From assembly GCA_027596945.1 (NCBI GenBank), contig JADGJH010000782.1, positions 1-14,461 of the forward strand: a stretch of DNA of 14,461 nt, written 5' to 3'. A program made the position numbers and the translations under genes. This document shows, piece by piece, positions 1 to 8,310 of the stretch. Position 1 is the stretch's first letter, and each line of letters opens with the position of its first letter. Source of the stretch: Physocladia obscura. Its lineage: Eukaryota > Chytridiomycota > Chytridiomycetes > Chytridiales > Chytriomycetaceae. The notes below the pieces were generated by a model, which saw only the letters and a list, made by a program, of their open reading frames with translations, did not search any database and was not told the DNA's origin.

Positions 1-975
1 GTAGGGGAGCCTCACGCAGTTCAGGAGTTGGACCCAGAAAAACACACTTCGTGGGAGAGAATTGGATTCCAACTTCACGAGACCACTGTTCACTAATATT
101 GAGGAGTCTTGCCAAGTCCACCATGTTTCCAGCCAGAAGAGATGTGTCGTCTGCAAACAGAAGATTGTTGAGACAAATTCCATGTGCTGCTACTGTTGGA
201 ACACCTGGCTTACGCAATCTAATTGACAGACTGTGAATGTGACAATTAAACAAAGGTGGGGAGGCAGAGGAACCTTGCAAAAGTCCACAACAGTTTTCAA
301 TTGGCTTACTCCTGCACTCAGTGACAACCAGAGAACTGGAGTTGTGATCAAACAAGTCTTGTAGTTGTTCCAGCATTCCATTGTCAATACCAAACACTTC
401 CTTAAGGCTCCTCCAGAAAACACATTGATTAACTTCATCATAGGCTGCCTTGATGTCCATAAGAACTGTCATGGCACTGCAATTTGCATTCAGGATTTCA
501 TGTAGCGCAATTGCCTGATCCAGAGCTGAACGTAGTGGTCTGAATCCACCTTGGTTATCATTGAGCCGGGACAGCATTGGCACCGGTTCAGGAATCAGGA
601 GTCGTTCATAGAGCCGTCGAGCAGTGCAGGTGAGTGCAATTGGCTGATAGTTTGCAATTTCTTGGTCAGAGCCCTTTTTCTTGAAGACTGAGACTATCAA
701 AGCCAGCCTCCAGTCTGAACAAATTAGGGCAGCCTTTTATACTAGTTGCAAGAATTTAGTAAGATGTTCAATCATAACATCTTCACTGGCTGCAATAAGC
801 TCAGCTGGGATTCCATCAACTCCAGTTGCTTTCCCAAATGGAAGACCAGCAATTGCTTTCTCCACTGCTTCCAAGTCAAAGATTTCCTCAGTTTTTTGAG
901 GTCAAACTTGAGGGACTGGTTCAGCCTGGAAATCCACATTCATTTGGCCAGTTGGTGCAGCCCCAAAAGTTCACC
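1..975 (-). pseudogene. Reverse transcriptase domain of LINE ORF2 (broken, runs off the left edge)
   Basis: About 320 codons in one minus-strand frame carry the RT signature: a GKATGVDGIPAELI block, an FKKKGS..YQPIALT block, an NQGGFRPLRSALDQA block, motif A DIKAAYD (437-457), motif B LLQGSSASP, and motif C FADD (146-157) with both catalytic Asp residues intact. FADD in place of YADD is common in LINE polymerases. The frame is interrupted by TAA at 737-739 and TGA at 902-904, and it is offset by one base from the upstream linker, so a frameshift lies near 975-990. The thumb and any C-terminal domain are cut off by the window start. When intact, the enzyme would copy its own RNA onto nicked target DNA (target-primed reverse transcription). 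Confidence 0.88.
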
Positions 976-1680
976 ATGTGCATGAATGCACCATAATTTT
1001 GAGGTACAGTCATTTTGTCCACAGCATCCTCAAACAGTGTGCGCTTCTTATCAGACATTTCTGCCTGATAGTCTTGCTGCACCTGAACTAGCTCTGCCGC
1101 CATGTCCTTGATAGTCTGAGGTGGAAACTCACTCTCAATTGCATCCTGTACTTCCACAAGCTGTCCACGAATTGTTTCACGCTGTTGCTCCAGATCCTCA
1201 GTCCAAAATTCAGCTGGCAGTCTATCAGCCACTTCAAGTCGACCAATTGATGCTGCAGCTGCACCCTCAATCCACTCGCAAATTCCAGACCAAGCTGAGT
1301 CCACAGCAGTTTGTAGGTGTTCTCTATTGTTTCTGTGAGTGGCAAGACGAGAAACAACAGAAGAAGAAGTACTCCCCATAGATGAAGTGCCTGCAGCAGG
1401 ACCAAATGGTGTTGCTAGGGTGTGTTCACCAGTACCATCCACCCCTGCTACAGGGCTTTTGACAGTCTTTTCAAAATCAACTAGAGCACGCTGAGCCTTT
1501 TGCTATGATCTTCCCAGTTCTGCCAAATATTTCTTTGCATACTTGGCCTGTGTAAGGCAGTGAATGTTCCAGCATGCAAATTGCCAGTCAGTTGGTGCAG
1601 TATCTATTGGTATGGAGAATGTTAGTGGCCTATGATCAGATCCCCCCAGCCTAAAGGTAAGAGCTTTATTTGCTGTTTTT
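921..1680 (-). pseudogene. LINE ORF2 endonuclease tail and inter-domain linker (broken)
   Basis: This minus-strand frame starts with RLGGSDHRPLTFSI, the C-terminal motif of APE-type endonucleases (the SDH catalytic residues are present), and continues through a WQFACWNIH segment. It then runs into a roughly 170-residue helical linker rich in Glu, Gln and Ala, ending with TGA at 921-923. One TAG interrupts the frame at 1503-1505; a single C to T change from CAG would explain it. The next-frame sequence directly after about 975 reads smoothly into the RT domain, so the two parts were once one ORF. The N-terminal two thirds of the endonuclease are absent. Confidence 0.75.
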
Positions 1681-1730
1681 CAAACATTATTTTAATAAAC
1701 TGGACATCAATTGTGTCAGTAGGAAAAAAT

Positions 1731-2178
1731 TTTATTGCAAAATGACAAGACTGATAGAAGAATTATTTGAGATTTATTTGCCTTACTTGTTATATGTACC
1801 TTAAATTTGCATAGAAAATAGCCAAACCATGGATATCAAAACTGGGTAAGTCACTGTGCTTAATACAGATAGCCACAAGACAAAATGAAGAAGGAAAAAT
1901 GTATCCCAACAGCAATTTAATTAGTTAAGAAAAATCACCAGGGAAAAATAGTCAGTTGGAAACAGACTACGTCCAAAAAGCGAAAACAACATTGGCTCTT
2001 AGCAGGAAAATGAGGATTGAGCAAATTGATTAAGTTTATTTTGTTGTTAGTCGGTAATCACAGTAAATTTCCTCTTCTCTTTGCGGTTAGACCAGCAAAT
2101 CTTTTCTGAAACTGGCCCACGTTGCTACGATTATGTTTTTGTTAGTTGAGACGAGTAATTCAAGACTCGAAATCATTT
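1731..2178. other. Intergenic region, no gene seen
   Basis: AT-rich sequence between the LINE copy and the 3' end of the L28 gene. I see no ORF with coding character and no tRNA- or rRNA-like structure. The part nearest 2178 presumably holds the 3' UTR of the minus-strand L28 gene. No clear AATAAA signal stands out on the minus strand. Confidence 0.5.
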
Positions 2179-2664
2179 TTATAGATACCTCGCGTAGTCA
2201 TCACCGTATTTTTCTTTAAGCAGCGTCAGGTCTCTCGCCGCAACATCACGACCCTGCTTCTTAAACGCTTTTTCAACCATCTTCTTATACATCAGCGCTT
2301 TATCGTCATCGCATTTCGACGGCCCAACCGTCAGTAAGTATTCGTCAAAACCACCGCGTCGCTCCATCTGATAAAGCGTAGTTGTTGTCATCCGCGCATA
2401 TACGTTCATGTCCAGCAGTCGCGAGTACACGAACCGGTATATGATGTTGGGAAAGATGGCCTTGCGGATGCGATTGTTGGATTCTGTCTGTTTGTCGGTG
2501 AAGGTAATCTTTTTGCCGTGCAAAAACGTAGGAATGATTGCGCGGTATTGTTTCATGGCAAACGGAAGCGATCCGAGTTTGTCTGTTGACACAAGTGGTT
2601 CGCTGTTTCCCACTGCGCGTCCGATTGTTTTAACTGTGAGGAACTTTCGAAGGTCTTTCGACAT
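2179..2664 (-). CDS. Mitochondrial large-subunit ribosomal protein bL28m
   Basis: This is a single-exon, 161-residue protein. Its centre carries the bL28 core (HGKKITFTDKQTESNNRIRK followed by AIFPNI), matching the family pattern of G-N-x-V-S followed by K-T-x-R-R-x-x-x-P-N. The C-terminal half holds the mitochondrial hallmark around RMTTTTLYQMERRGGFDEYLL (residues about 92-112), equivalent to the R-T-I-x-x-x-G-G-L-D-x-Y-L-L block of fungal and animal MRPL28. A basic, helical tail follows. The protein should sit in the mitoribosomal large subunit near the exit-tunnel side. The length suits the family core, although many mitochondrial homologues have extra terminal extensions. The start at 2664 is the first ATG; the upstream DNA on this strand has a long pyrimidine run (2686-2697) and a donor-like GTAAGT near 2735-2740, so a 5' UTR intron is possible but unproven. 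The gene is much richer in CpG than its flanks, as expected of host DNA. Confidence 0.85.
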   Translation of the reverse strand: MSKDLRKFLTVKTIGRAVGNSEPLVSTDKLGSLPFAMKQYRAIIPTFLHGKKITFTDKQTESNNRIRKAIFPNIIYRFVYSRLLDMNVYARMTTTTLYQMERRGGFDEYLLTVGPSKCDDDKALMYKKMVEKAFKKQGRDVAARDLTLLKEKYGDDYARYL

Positions 2665-3829
2665 TTTTGGCAGTCAAGTGAACACAAAAAAAAAAAAGGC
2701 AAACAGTTGATTTGGAAAAACCAAAATACTTACGATTGAAACTACTATAACCAAGGGGTCATAACCGCCTTTGAAGCGAGTGATTTATATAATCAGAATA
2801 AGATGACTGCACTTACGAGAAACAAAAAAGACCGAAATGCTCTTTAATGCACGGAGGATCAGCAACATCAAATGCAATATCAAAAGATAAAAAAAAAAAC
2901 TCATTTGAAAGTGTGATACATCTGCCTGCAGTACCCTCTGTGGATGGCATTGGAACACCCAATAAGTAGAATGTACTCATATTATGGTTATTGTAATAAT
3001 TATTATTCAGTTTATTATAAATTATTATTGTAAATAAAATGGAAATGGTCCAAATATTTCCTGATGGTGGCAACTGTTCTTTTTTTCCTGACATACTATT
3101 AGCAGATAAAATTTTTGCCAAAGAATGGCATATCATTGTGGATGTGGATCAAAGGTGTAGCACTGGAAGCAGTAAGAGAGTGCAAATGGCTTTTTCCCAA
3201 TGTACATAAATTGCCTTGTTTTTGGTGATTGTTCAAATGTATACTTTTCTCTTTGCTCACCTGTTTTTTTAGGGTGAATCAGATGAATAGAAGGCATGTT
3301 ATTTTGATTACTTTTGAGACTATTTAGAGTCAGCCATTTGGGTTTGAGTTCAAGATTGAAGAGACAATTGTTTGGCATATGCCAAAAGTGTTATAGTGAG
3401 TGCCCAAGACTACAAGCCTTTCCATTGGCATATTTTATTACAAAAGGCACAAAAATCTATCTACTGAGAGTTCAAAAGGTTCCCAATCTTTACTGTAAAC
3501 TAACAAATATCAAAAAACATGCTTTTAGTAAGATGTTTTGTATTATTGTGGAGGTTTGGTGAGCAACAACAATTGACAAAAGAGATTGGGCGAAGTGAGA
3601 CAATCCAATAATTACTGATAAGATACTAAGCAGTAATTTTTGGGAATCTCTTGCCTTAAATATAAAATTGGGAGTCAAGTGCAAGCTTAATGCAAATAAA
3701 AATAATTTTGCTGAGAAGAATAGAGATGGAAAATGGCTAGGAGCAAAAACACAGAAAGAAAACAAAATAAATAAAAATCAGGTTAGATGAACAAAAAAAA
3801 TGGATAACAGATTGAAAACCCCCAAGATA
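2665..3829. other. AT-rich, CpG-poor intergenic DNA with unrecognised fragments
   Basis: No confident gene. It includes the L28 promoter side (2665-2800), an AT-rich low-complexity run at about 2984-3040, and short open stretches on the plus strand: about 47 codons from 3039, about 80 codons from 3314, and a Lys/Asn-rich stretch of about 40 codons near 3660-3787. None of these matches a family I recognise, and they are broken by stops. There is no CG dinucleotide from 2881 to 3590. The most likely content is old, eroded repeat DNA. Confidence 0.5.
2984..3040. repeat. AT-rich low-complexity repeat (TTATTGTAA / ATTATTATT type)
   Basis: A short run built from ATTATT, TTATAA and TTATTGTAA units with almost no G or C. 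It looks like a decayed microsatellite rather than a functional site. Confidence 0.6.
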
Positions 3830-4080
3830 TTATGCAGTCATGCATTTGATATTGATTACATCAAATTCACCAAAAGTATCATGGCAGAATTCAAATCGTA
3901 CCCATGGAAGGCCTGTTGTTAAGATGTCAGCAAACATTAAATTATCTGGACAGTGTGCCACAGTAATAAGTTTCTGACATACTAAGCCTTGATAAACATG
4001 TACTTGATACCCATGTGCCTTGTCTTAAGTCTTATTGCACCCTCCTCACAAGTCAGAACAACCCCCTGGTCATCACACTA
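3830..4080 (-). pseudogene. Relic of a Ty1/copia polyprotein (RNase H C-terminus)
   Basis: On the minus strand, about 80 codons resemble the end of the copia RNase H domain. A CDDQGVV segment corresponds to the family's C-D-N-x-x-A. KTRHMGIKYMFIK matches R-x-K-H-I-x-x-x-Y-H-F-I-R. FADILTTGLPWVRF matches A-D-I-x-T-K-x-L-P-x-x-x-F. The order and spacing are right for the final 80 residues of the polyprotein, and the frame ends with TAA at 3830-3832. The copy has an in-frame TAG after MFIKA and then a frameshift. No LTR was found on either side, and no integrase or RT blocks are visible upstream, so this is a fragment. Confidence 0.65.
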
Positions 4081-4523
4081 GATTTGTGTAGGTTGTGTCT
4101 GTATATAACCAAACCATGTCTGCATGAAGCAGTTTCAAGTTGAATAGCTATAAAGGTGACATAAATTTTGATGCACAAGCAAAAAAAAAAAAGGAAATCT
4201 AACCACACAAAAGAAAAAAAAGTGAAACTCACAATTGCTGAAAAAATGAAGCAGTTAAATGAGTCTAAAATGAAAAATAAAACTTTTTCAACAGAATGAG
4301 AAAATAGATGAAGATGGAGATACCAAAAAGCAAACTACAACTGGAATTTCAGAAGTGGCTGATGATGAAGACTCAAACTCACCAATCAATGAAGGGTGTT
4401 GGTTTTTCACATAGAAGGGGAGCTTTAAAAGCTTGATAGTTTATTAGATGTTGAAGATAAAATCTGTAGTTTATTGTATTACTATTTTTCACAGAAATGA
4501 AATCAAAGCCTTTTTTAAATCAT
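4081..4523. other. Degenerate region with short coding-like fragments
   Basis: No gene recognised. On the plus strand, 4212-4298 encodes a basic segment (EKKVKLTIAEKMKQLNESK) ending in a stop. Immediately after it, in another frame, 4291-4410 encodes an acidic segment (QNEKIDEDGDTKKQTTTGIS followed by EVADDEDSNSP). The pair looks like a charged linker of a once-real protein broken by a frameshift, perhaps part of an older repeat. This is too little to assign. Confidence 0.35.
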
Positions 4524-4550
4524 TGGATTTGAAATACTATTTCAAATCCA
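4524..4550. repeat. Perfect 27-nt palindrome
   Basis: Two 13-nt arms (left TGGATTTGAAATA) flank a single central C, with no mismatch. It lies at the start of a patch (4524-4620) that repeats CAAAT/ATTTG words and has a second, smaller inverted repeat (CAAATTCA..TGAATTTG). It could be a palindromic end of a small non-autonomous element or simply hairpin-prone repeat DNA. There is no coding context. Confidence 0.8.
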
Positions 4551-4640
4551 TTCCATTTCAGATTCATTTTCAAATTCATTTCTTTGAATTTGAATTCCTT
4601 TTTTTCTGAATTTGTCTTCATAATGGCAAATTCATGACAC

Positions 4641-4712
4641 ATATTGTGCTTCTGAGTTGAAATGAAAAAATTGCGACATTTTCATTTTTCCTGTGTGAAA
4701 TGTCACAATGAC
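4641..4712 (+). repeat. Candidate left terminal inverted repeat
   Basis: Starts ATATTGTG, contains GAAAAA..GCGACA, and ends GAAATGTCACAATGAC, where the ATG (4708-4710) of the plus-strand ORF lies. It resembles the reverse complement of 6746-6826 with gaps. If real, the repeat would also carry the promoter of the ORF. Confidence 0.35.
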
Positions 4713-5663
4713 TGAACTTGGACCAGCACAACTCTCTGCACAACCACTGGCTTCAAACAATGCTGAGGAGACTCTCCACATAATCAAATTGAGTTCTATT
4801 ATCAAAGATTATGTTGGCCAATAGGCACAATCAGCTAGTAATGAATTACCTGACATTATCACTCTTTCATGCCAAACCATTCAGGATTTCCAGACATCTA
4901 TTTGGAGCACATTTTGGACATATTTAAAGCCTGCTGCTATTGTTACAGGTGATACATATGCTATTAGTAACTCTCCACCAGATATTGACAGAATGGACAA
5001 GTACATCACTTTCAAGCAAAACAATCAAATCATGAAATTTAGCATTTGAGTTCAACATCACTACACACTCTTGCTACATCATCAGTGCCAATTTCTGTTG
5101 CAGCTCATAAATACTCCGTATCAATATCATCAAGAACTTATTGGGTCCAGTTTGAACAAATTGTTTTGCAACCAGCTCAAAGAAACCAATCTGGAACTGC
5201 ATCAAATGCAATTGTAGAAGGAATTATGGATCAGCTCCAGGAGATGTAATCAAATTGATTCACCAGTGCAGGCACAAACTGGAGAATCTGGGCTGCTTTC
5301 ATAGCTTTGAAACCGATTCTGGAACATAATACTTCAATTCATGGAGATCCCCCCACACATTTAATTCACCTCTTTAATTTGATTCCCTCTTGAGATTCAA
5401 CACAACTTGTAAGTATCAACACCAACATGCATGTTGCACAGAATATTCTTCAAGATATTACTTCTAAATTGGCACTTCTCAAGCAGGATGCTCAAAATCT
5501 TTTTGCAAATCTTTCAACATGTATTGAATCGTTAGAAGCGGCAATAAGCACATATTCAAACATTGTTCCAGATATTCATCAAGCTTCTGCACCAAACAGT
5601 ACCTTAGGCCAGTTTTTCCAATCACAGATGCAGCCACAAGATGACATTGATCACCAAGAATAA
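4708..5663 (+). pseudogene. Broken ORF of unknown function, companion to the transposase
   Basis: About 318 codons read from ATG 4708 to TAA 5661-5663, with TAG at 4822-4824, one frameshift near 5046, and further stops at 5247 (TAA), 5256 (TGA) and 5391 (TGA). I do not recognise the protein. The first third contains Gln, Ser and Thr and a WSTFWTYLKP aromatic segment. The middle is Ser/Thr/Gln-rich. The last 78 codons form a predicted helical, coiled-coil-like segment (ILQDITSKLALLKQDAQNLF) and end in an acidic/Gln tail. It ends 25 nt from the stop of the oppositely oriented transposase. Long continuity in only two frames, with few breaks, argues that it was a real protein. It may be an accessory protein of the transposon or an unrelated captured gene. 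Confidence 0.5.
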
Positions 5664-5688
5664 AAAATATCTACTTTATTTGTTTCAT

Positions 5689-6721
5689 TTACTCACTATT
5701 ATCAGTGTAAAATCCCAGAAACTCCTGTTCTTGAGTGCCAAAATTTCCACATCTGGTATTGAAACCATGAGCAATCTGGTATCCACAATTGTCAAAAATT
5801 GAATTGAAATCATAGTTCCAGAATAACTGCATAACATTAGTCACAAAAACAGAAAGATTTTTGTTCTTTTCCTCTTTGTAATACTTTCAAAATTTTTTTT
5901 TTTTACCATCCCAAAGAAATATTCAATTGGGTTGAAAAATGGCAGTATGCTGGAAGAAAAATTTTGCTATTCCGAAAGATCAAAGGGTGTTAACAAGAAA
6001 CCAATCTGTGTGAATTTTGGCACCATCCATTATCCAAACAGAACATTTTCCAGGATACTGCTTAACTTTTGTGTTGTACTGTACCATTCTTTTGCAGCAG
6101 TGCAAAAATAAGTCTCGCGTAAGAGTTCCATCTGTTTCAAAATAATCAATAACTCTGTCAACAAACAGGAAAGCCAGATATGAAACTCTTGGTTTTCAAA
6201 TAAATTTGCTGCAATAGACTAGTTTTTCACCACGAAATGAATACCCTCGGTTTTGCAACATTCCGCAATTGTCAAAAGCAACTTCATCAAGAAAGAGGAG
6301 GTTTGATTTACACCAGTTGATTGAGTTCAGCTCCAAAGCATACCAAATAACATTGTCCATTTTAATTTGTAATGCATGCCTTTTCAGAACCTTGTATATG
6401 TATCCAGCATCATGAATGATCTGCCATACTGTTGATCTTGATATGGATATGGCAAACTGTTTAATAAATTTGTCACAGCATTCCTTCAAGAAAGCAGTGG
6501 GCCTGATATGATAGAATTGAGTGATCCATGCTGATGCTTTGTGTTGAAAAGTCTCTGTTGTTTCAGAATTTTTCAAGAAGCACTGTCTCCACTTCTATAT
6601 TGAATGATCTATTGGTGAATGGTAGGTGTAGACTTGCCATAGATGGCTCCCAGCTTTACCATATTTATCCCTTGGAAGAAATAGCCATATAGGCAGTGAA
6701 TTCAAGTTCTTTTGTCTGCAT
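5689..6721 (-). pseudogene. Tc1/mariner (IS630-like) DD34E transposase, broken
   Basis: Reading down from ATG 6721: an N-terminal helix-turn-helix block (KLGAIYGKSTPTIHQ), a second HTH region with SISRSTVWQIIHDAGYIYK, then the DDE core. The first catalytic Asp is in LLFLDEVAFD (codon 6286-6288), the second in VWIMDGAKIH (6025-6027), and the Glu in FFNPIEYFFG (5922-5924). Spacing between the second Asp and the Glu is 33-34 residues, depending on how the frameshift is counted, which fits DD34E. All three catalytic residues survive. Breaks are: a stop in the HTH, a frameshift near 6580, TGA at 6196-6198, TGA at 5980-5982, a one-base shift near 5940, and a compensating shift in the poly-T run near 5891-5904. 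The C-terminus (HGFNTRCGNFG) ends at TAA 5689-5691. The enzyme would cut and paste the element at TA sites. Confidence 0.85.
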
Positions 6722-6745
6722 GTGTGTGATGGACTGTGTGGCGAA

Positions 6746-6826
6746 GCATTTGTGATATTTCATGCGATTTTTCATTTGCGAAACATTTTGTCACACCATT
6801 TTCTTTTTGAAATATAGCCACAATAT
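6746..6826 (-). repeat. Candidate right terminal inverted repeat
   Basis: Read on the minus strand it starts ATATTGTG (6826-6819) and ends GAAATATCACAAATGC (6761-6746), 24 nt before the transposase ATG at 6721. It mirrors the left repeat imperfectly and is about 9 nt longer. Confidence 0.35.
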
Positions 6827-7514
6827 TTTGTCTTTGAAATCATTTTGGCAAAAATTATTTAAAATTATTAGATTATGAAATGTGTGAATAATTATGTATG
6901 TTATCAGGCATTGTTGGTGACACTTTGCATAATTGTTATTTATTACATACAGTTATTTTATTTTATTGACATTGTGAATAATGTGTTAGACAATAATATT
7001 GTACTGCTTTGATCTGTTCCCCATTGATAAAGTTATTGCCTAAGCAGTTTTGTAAATGTGATTTATTGTTTTTGCATGTTTATGTCATACAAGAAAAAGC
7101 AAAACATTTTTGTCATTTCACTGAAAGTCCTGAAAATGAATTAAGATGAAGATTTGATAAAAATTGAAATGAAGAGAGGGCATGCATATGTTAATTTATT
7201 TTGTTTATACAGTAAATTTGTTGAATAGTAGCTGGGGAACAGGCATAAGGTTTTGGTAAGTTGAAAAAAATAGTAGAAGGTTCTGCTGGTAGCTGTAGCA
7301 ACTTGGGTCAACTAATTCAATACTTTAGTTGGAGTTGAAAGCTTTAATACTTAATAAAGGTTTTATTATATTTGATAAGACCAACAATAAAGAAAAGAAA
7401 AGAGTTGGGTTTAAGTAGTTTTGAAGTAGAAAGAAAAAAAAGAAATAGAATAAAAGATGCTTAGAAAGAAAAATGGTTGAAAAGCTGTTGGAAATTCCTT
7501 GAATTGTTTTTGAG
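6827..7514. other. AT-rich intergenic DNA, no gene seen
   Basis: There is no supported gene. A minus-strand open frame at 7325-7561 is Phe/Leu/Ser-rich low-complexity sequence created by poly-purine runs and is not convincing. The stretch has no CG dinucleotides. It is probably flanking or eroded transposon sequence. Confidence 0.5.
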
Positions 7515-7564
7515 TTCTTGAAGGGAATTGAAGGGTGAGAAATTTCTAGAAATTTCTTCAAGAA
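7515..7564. repeat. Nested palindromes 3' of the second transposase relic
   Basis: The inner 20 nt (7538-7557) is a perfect palindrome of two AGAAATTTCT units. An outer inverted repeat, TTCTTGAAG (7515-7523) with CTTCAAGAA (7556-7564), overlaps its right end. AGAA/TTCT units in alternating orientation also resemble heat-shock-factor sites. Placed about 30 nt beyond the transposase stop, the structure could be part of a transposon end. No matching copy was found on the other side of that gene. Confidence 0.6.
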
Positions 7565-7874
7565 AAATTATATTAGTGATCAAATTTATAACAGGTTATG
7601 ACAAAAAATCATGTCCATCATAGTATCTTGAGTGTTTTGATTGTTTATCATCTTTTTGCAGAATTCCTCTTGGTGGCTATAAAAATCTTGACCAAGCCAT
7701 GAAGCAATTTTTAATTTTTGAAAATTCCTCTTCTATTAGATTCACAAATGGTGAATAAGGAGGCAAATAGAAAATATTAATATTGAATTGCTTGCATAGT
7801 TCTATTATGTCTTGGTTGTGATGGCATTTTGCATTGCCCAAAACAATGCCAGTTCTGGGTTCCAGACTTGTTAA

Positions 7875-7945
7875 CTGTATTGAAAAAAAGCACAGTTATT
7901 TGAATAATAAGAAGTTAAAAAAAATTAAAAAACCAAGAAACTGAC
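7875..7945 (-). other. Predicted intron in the second transposase relic
   Basis: The donor is GTCAGT (7945-7940) and the acceptor is TACAG (ending 7875), length 71 nt. Removal joins the HFLEFEL segment in phase 0 to LTSLEPRTGIVLGNA, bringing the frame straight into the second catalytic block. Confidence 0.65.
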
Positions 7946-8248
7946 CAGCTCAAATTCCAGAAAGTGCAAAATACCTCTGCAGTTACAGTTCCATAAACAA
8001 CATGCTTTTTGACAATCCCTTTTAAGCTTAAAGCTGCTAATAAATTGACTATAAGGCCACTAACACCAGTTTGGCTTGTTTTTTTGCTCTGTTTGATTTG
8101 ATACTGTGATTATGTGAACAATTGAATGCCTTCAAGTTGAAACCTGATTTGTCAATCCAAACTAGGAAATTCAGATCCATCTCATTGTACATTTGTAATC
8201 TTAATTGTATTCAGTAATCTGGCATCTCTCCAAGAATTGCACATTCAA

Positions 8249-8310
8249 CTGTTTAATTTTGATTGTGTTGTCATCAACCCTAAGAAATGAATCTCCATTT
8301 TTACACTTAC
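8249..8310 (-). other. Predicted intron in the second transposase relic
   Basis: The donor is the consensus GTAAGT (8310-8305) and the acceptor is AAACAG (ending 8249), length 62 nt. It follows a RLSIAWKK segment and joins it to sequence leading into the catalytic region. Its size matches the introns of the host genes in this window. Confidence 0.65.

Larger units (their letters stand above)
1..1730 (-). mobile_element. Truncated, decayed non-LTR (LINE) retrotransposon
   Basis: Reading the minus strand from about 1730 down to 1 gives, in order, the tail of an endonuclease domain (SDHRP motif at 1626-1640), a long Glu/Gln/Ala-rich linker, and a reverse transcriptase with conserved blocks A, B and C. 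This EN-linker-RT order is that of ORF2 of APE-type LINEs. The copy is not functional: it has in-frame stops at 1503-1505 (TAG), 902-904 (TGA) and 737-739 (TAA), plus a frameshift near 975-990. The 5' part of the endonuclease is missing, as expected of a 5'-truncated insertion. The 3' end lies beyond the window. I saw no target-site duplication because only one end is present. Weak similarity (a TDTIDVQFI stretch, about 1702-1722) suggests the element reaches about 1730. The clade cannot be assigned by eye. Confidence 0.85.
4641..6826. mobile_element. Candidate two-ORF Tc1/mariner-type DNA transposon (decayed)
   Basis: This is an element of about 2.2 kb proposed from three observations. First, a DD34E transposase relic occupies 5689-6721 on the minus strand. 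Second, a plus-strand ORF relic (4708-5663) converges on it, their stops only 25 nt apart. Third, the outer ends resemble each other in inverted orientation: both begin ATATTGTG (4641-4648; complement 6819-6826), share about 25 of the first 38 positions, and end with GAAATGTCACAA versus GAAATATCACAA just outside the two starts. The inverted-repeat match is imperfect and the DNA is AT-rich, so the boundaries are tentative. No convincing TA duplication was identified. Confidence 0.4.

Noticed and set aside
1088..1405. Second minus-strand and plus-strand ORFs overlapping the LINE linker
   Set aside because: Out-of-frame shadows of the linker, which reads continuously into the endonuclease SDHRP motif.
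2690..2760. Upstream coding exon for the L28 gene using the GTAAGT near 2735-2740
   Set aside because: The only nearby upstream ATG reaches a stop within a few codons, and there is no AG acceptor before ATG 2664. At most it is a 5' UTR intron.
5980..6198. UGA read as Trp (alternative genetic code) to rescue two in-frame TGA codons in the transposase
   Set aside because: The GNAT and Sos7-like genes both end at TGA, and the same transposase also has frameshifts. Decay explains it better.
7201..7260. TACAGTAAATTTG.. as a Tc1-type terminal repeat start for the second transposon
   Set aside because: No reverse-complement partner was found to the right of 8670, so this is likely a chance match to the CAGT start.
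7325..7561. Minus-strand 78-codon ORF rich in Phe, Leu and Ser
   Set aside because: Low-complexity product of plus-strand poly-purine runs with no domain, lying in CpG-free repeat-like DNA.
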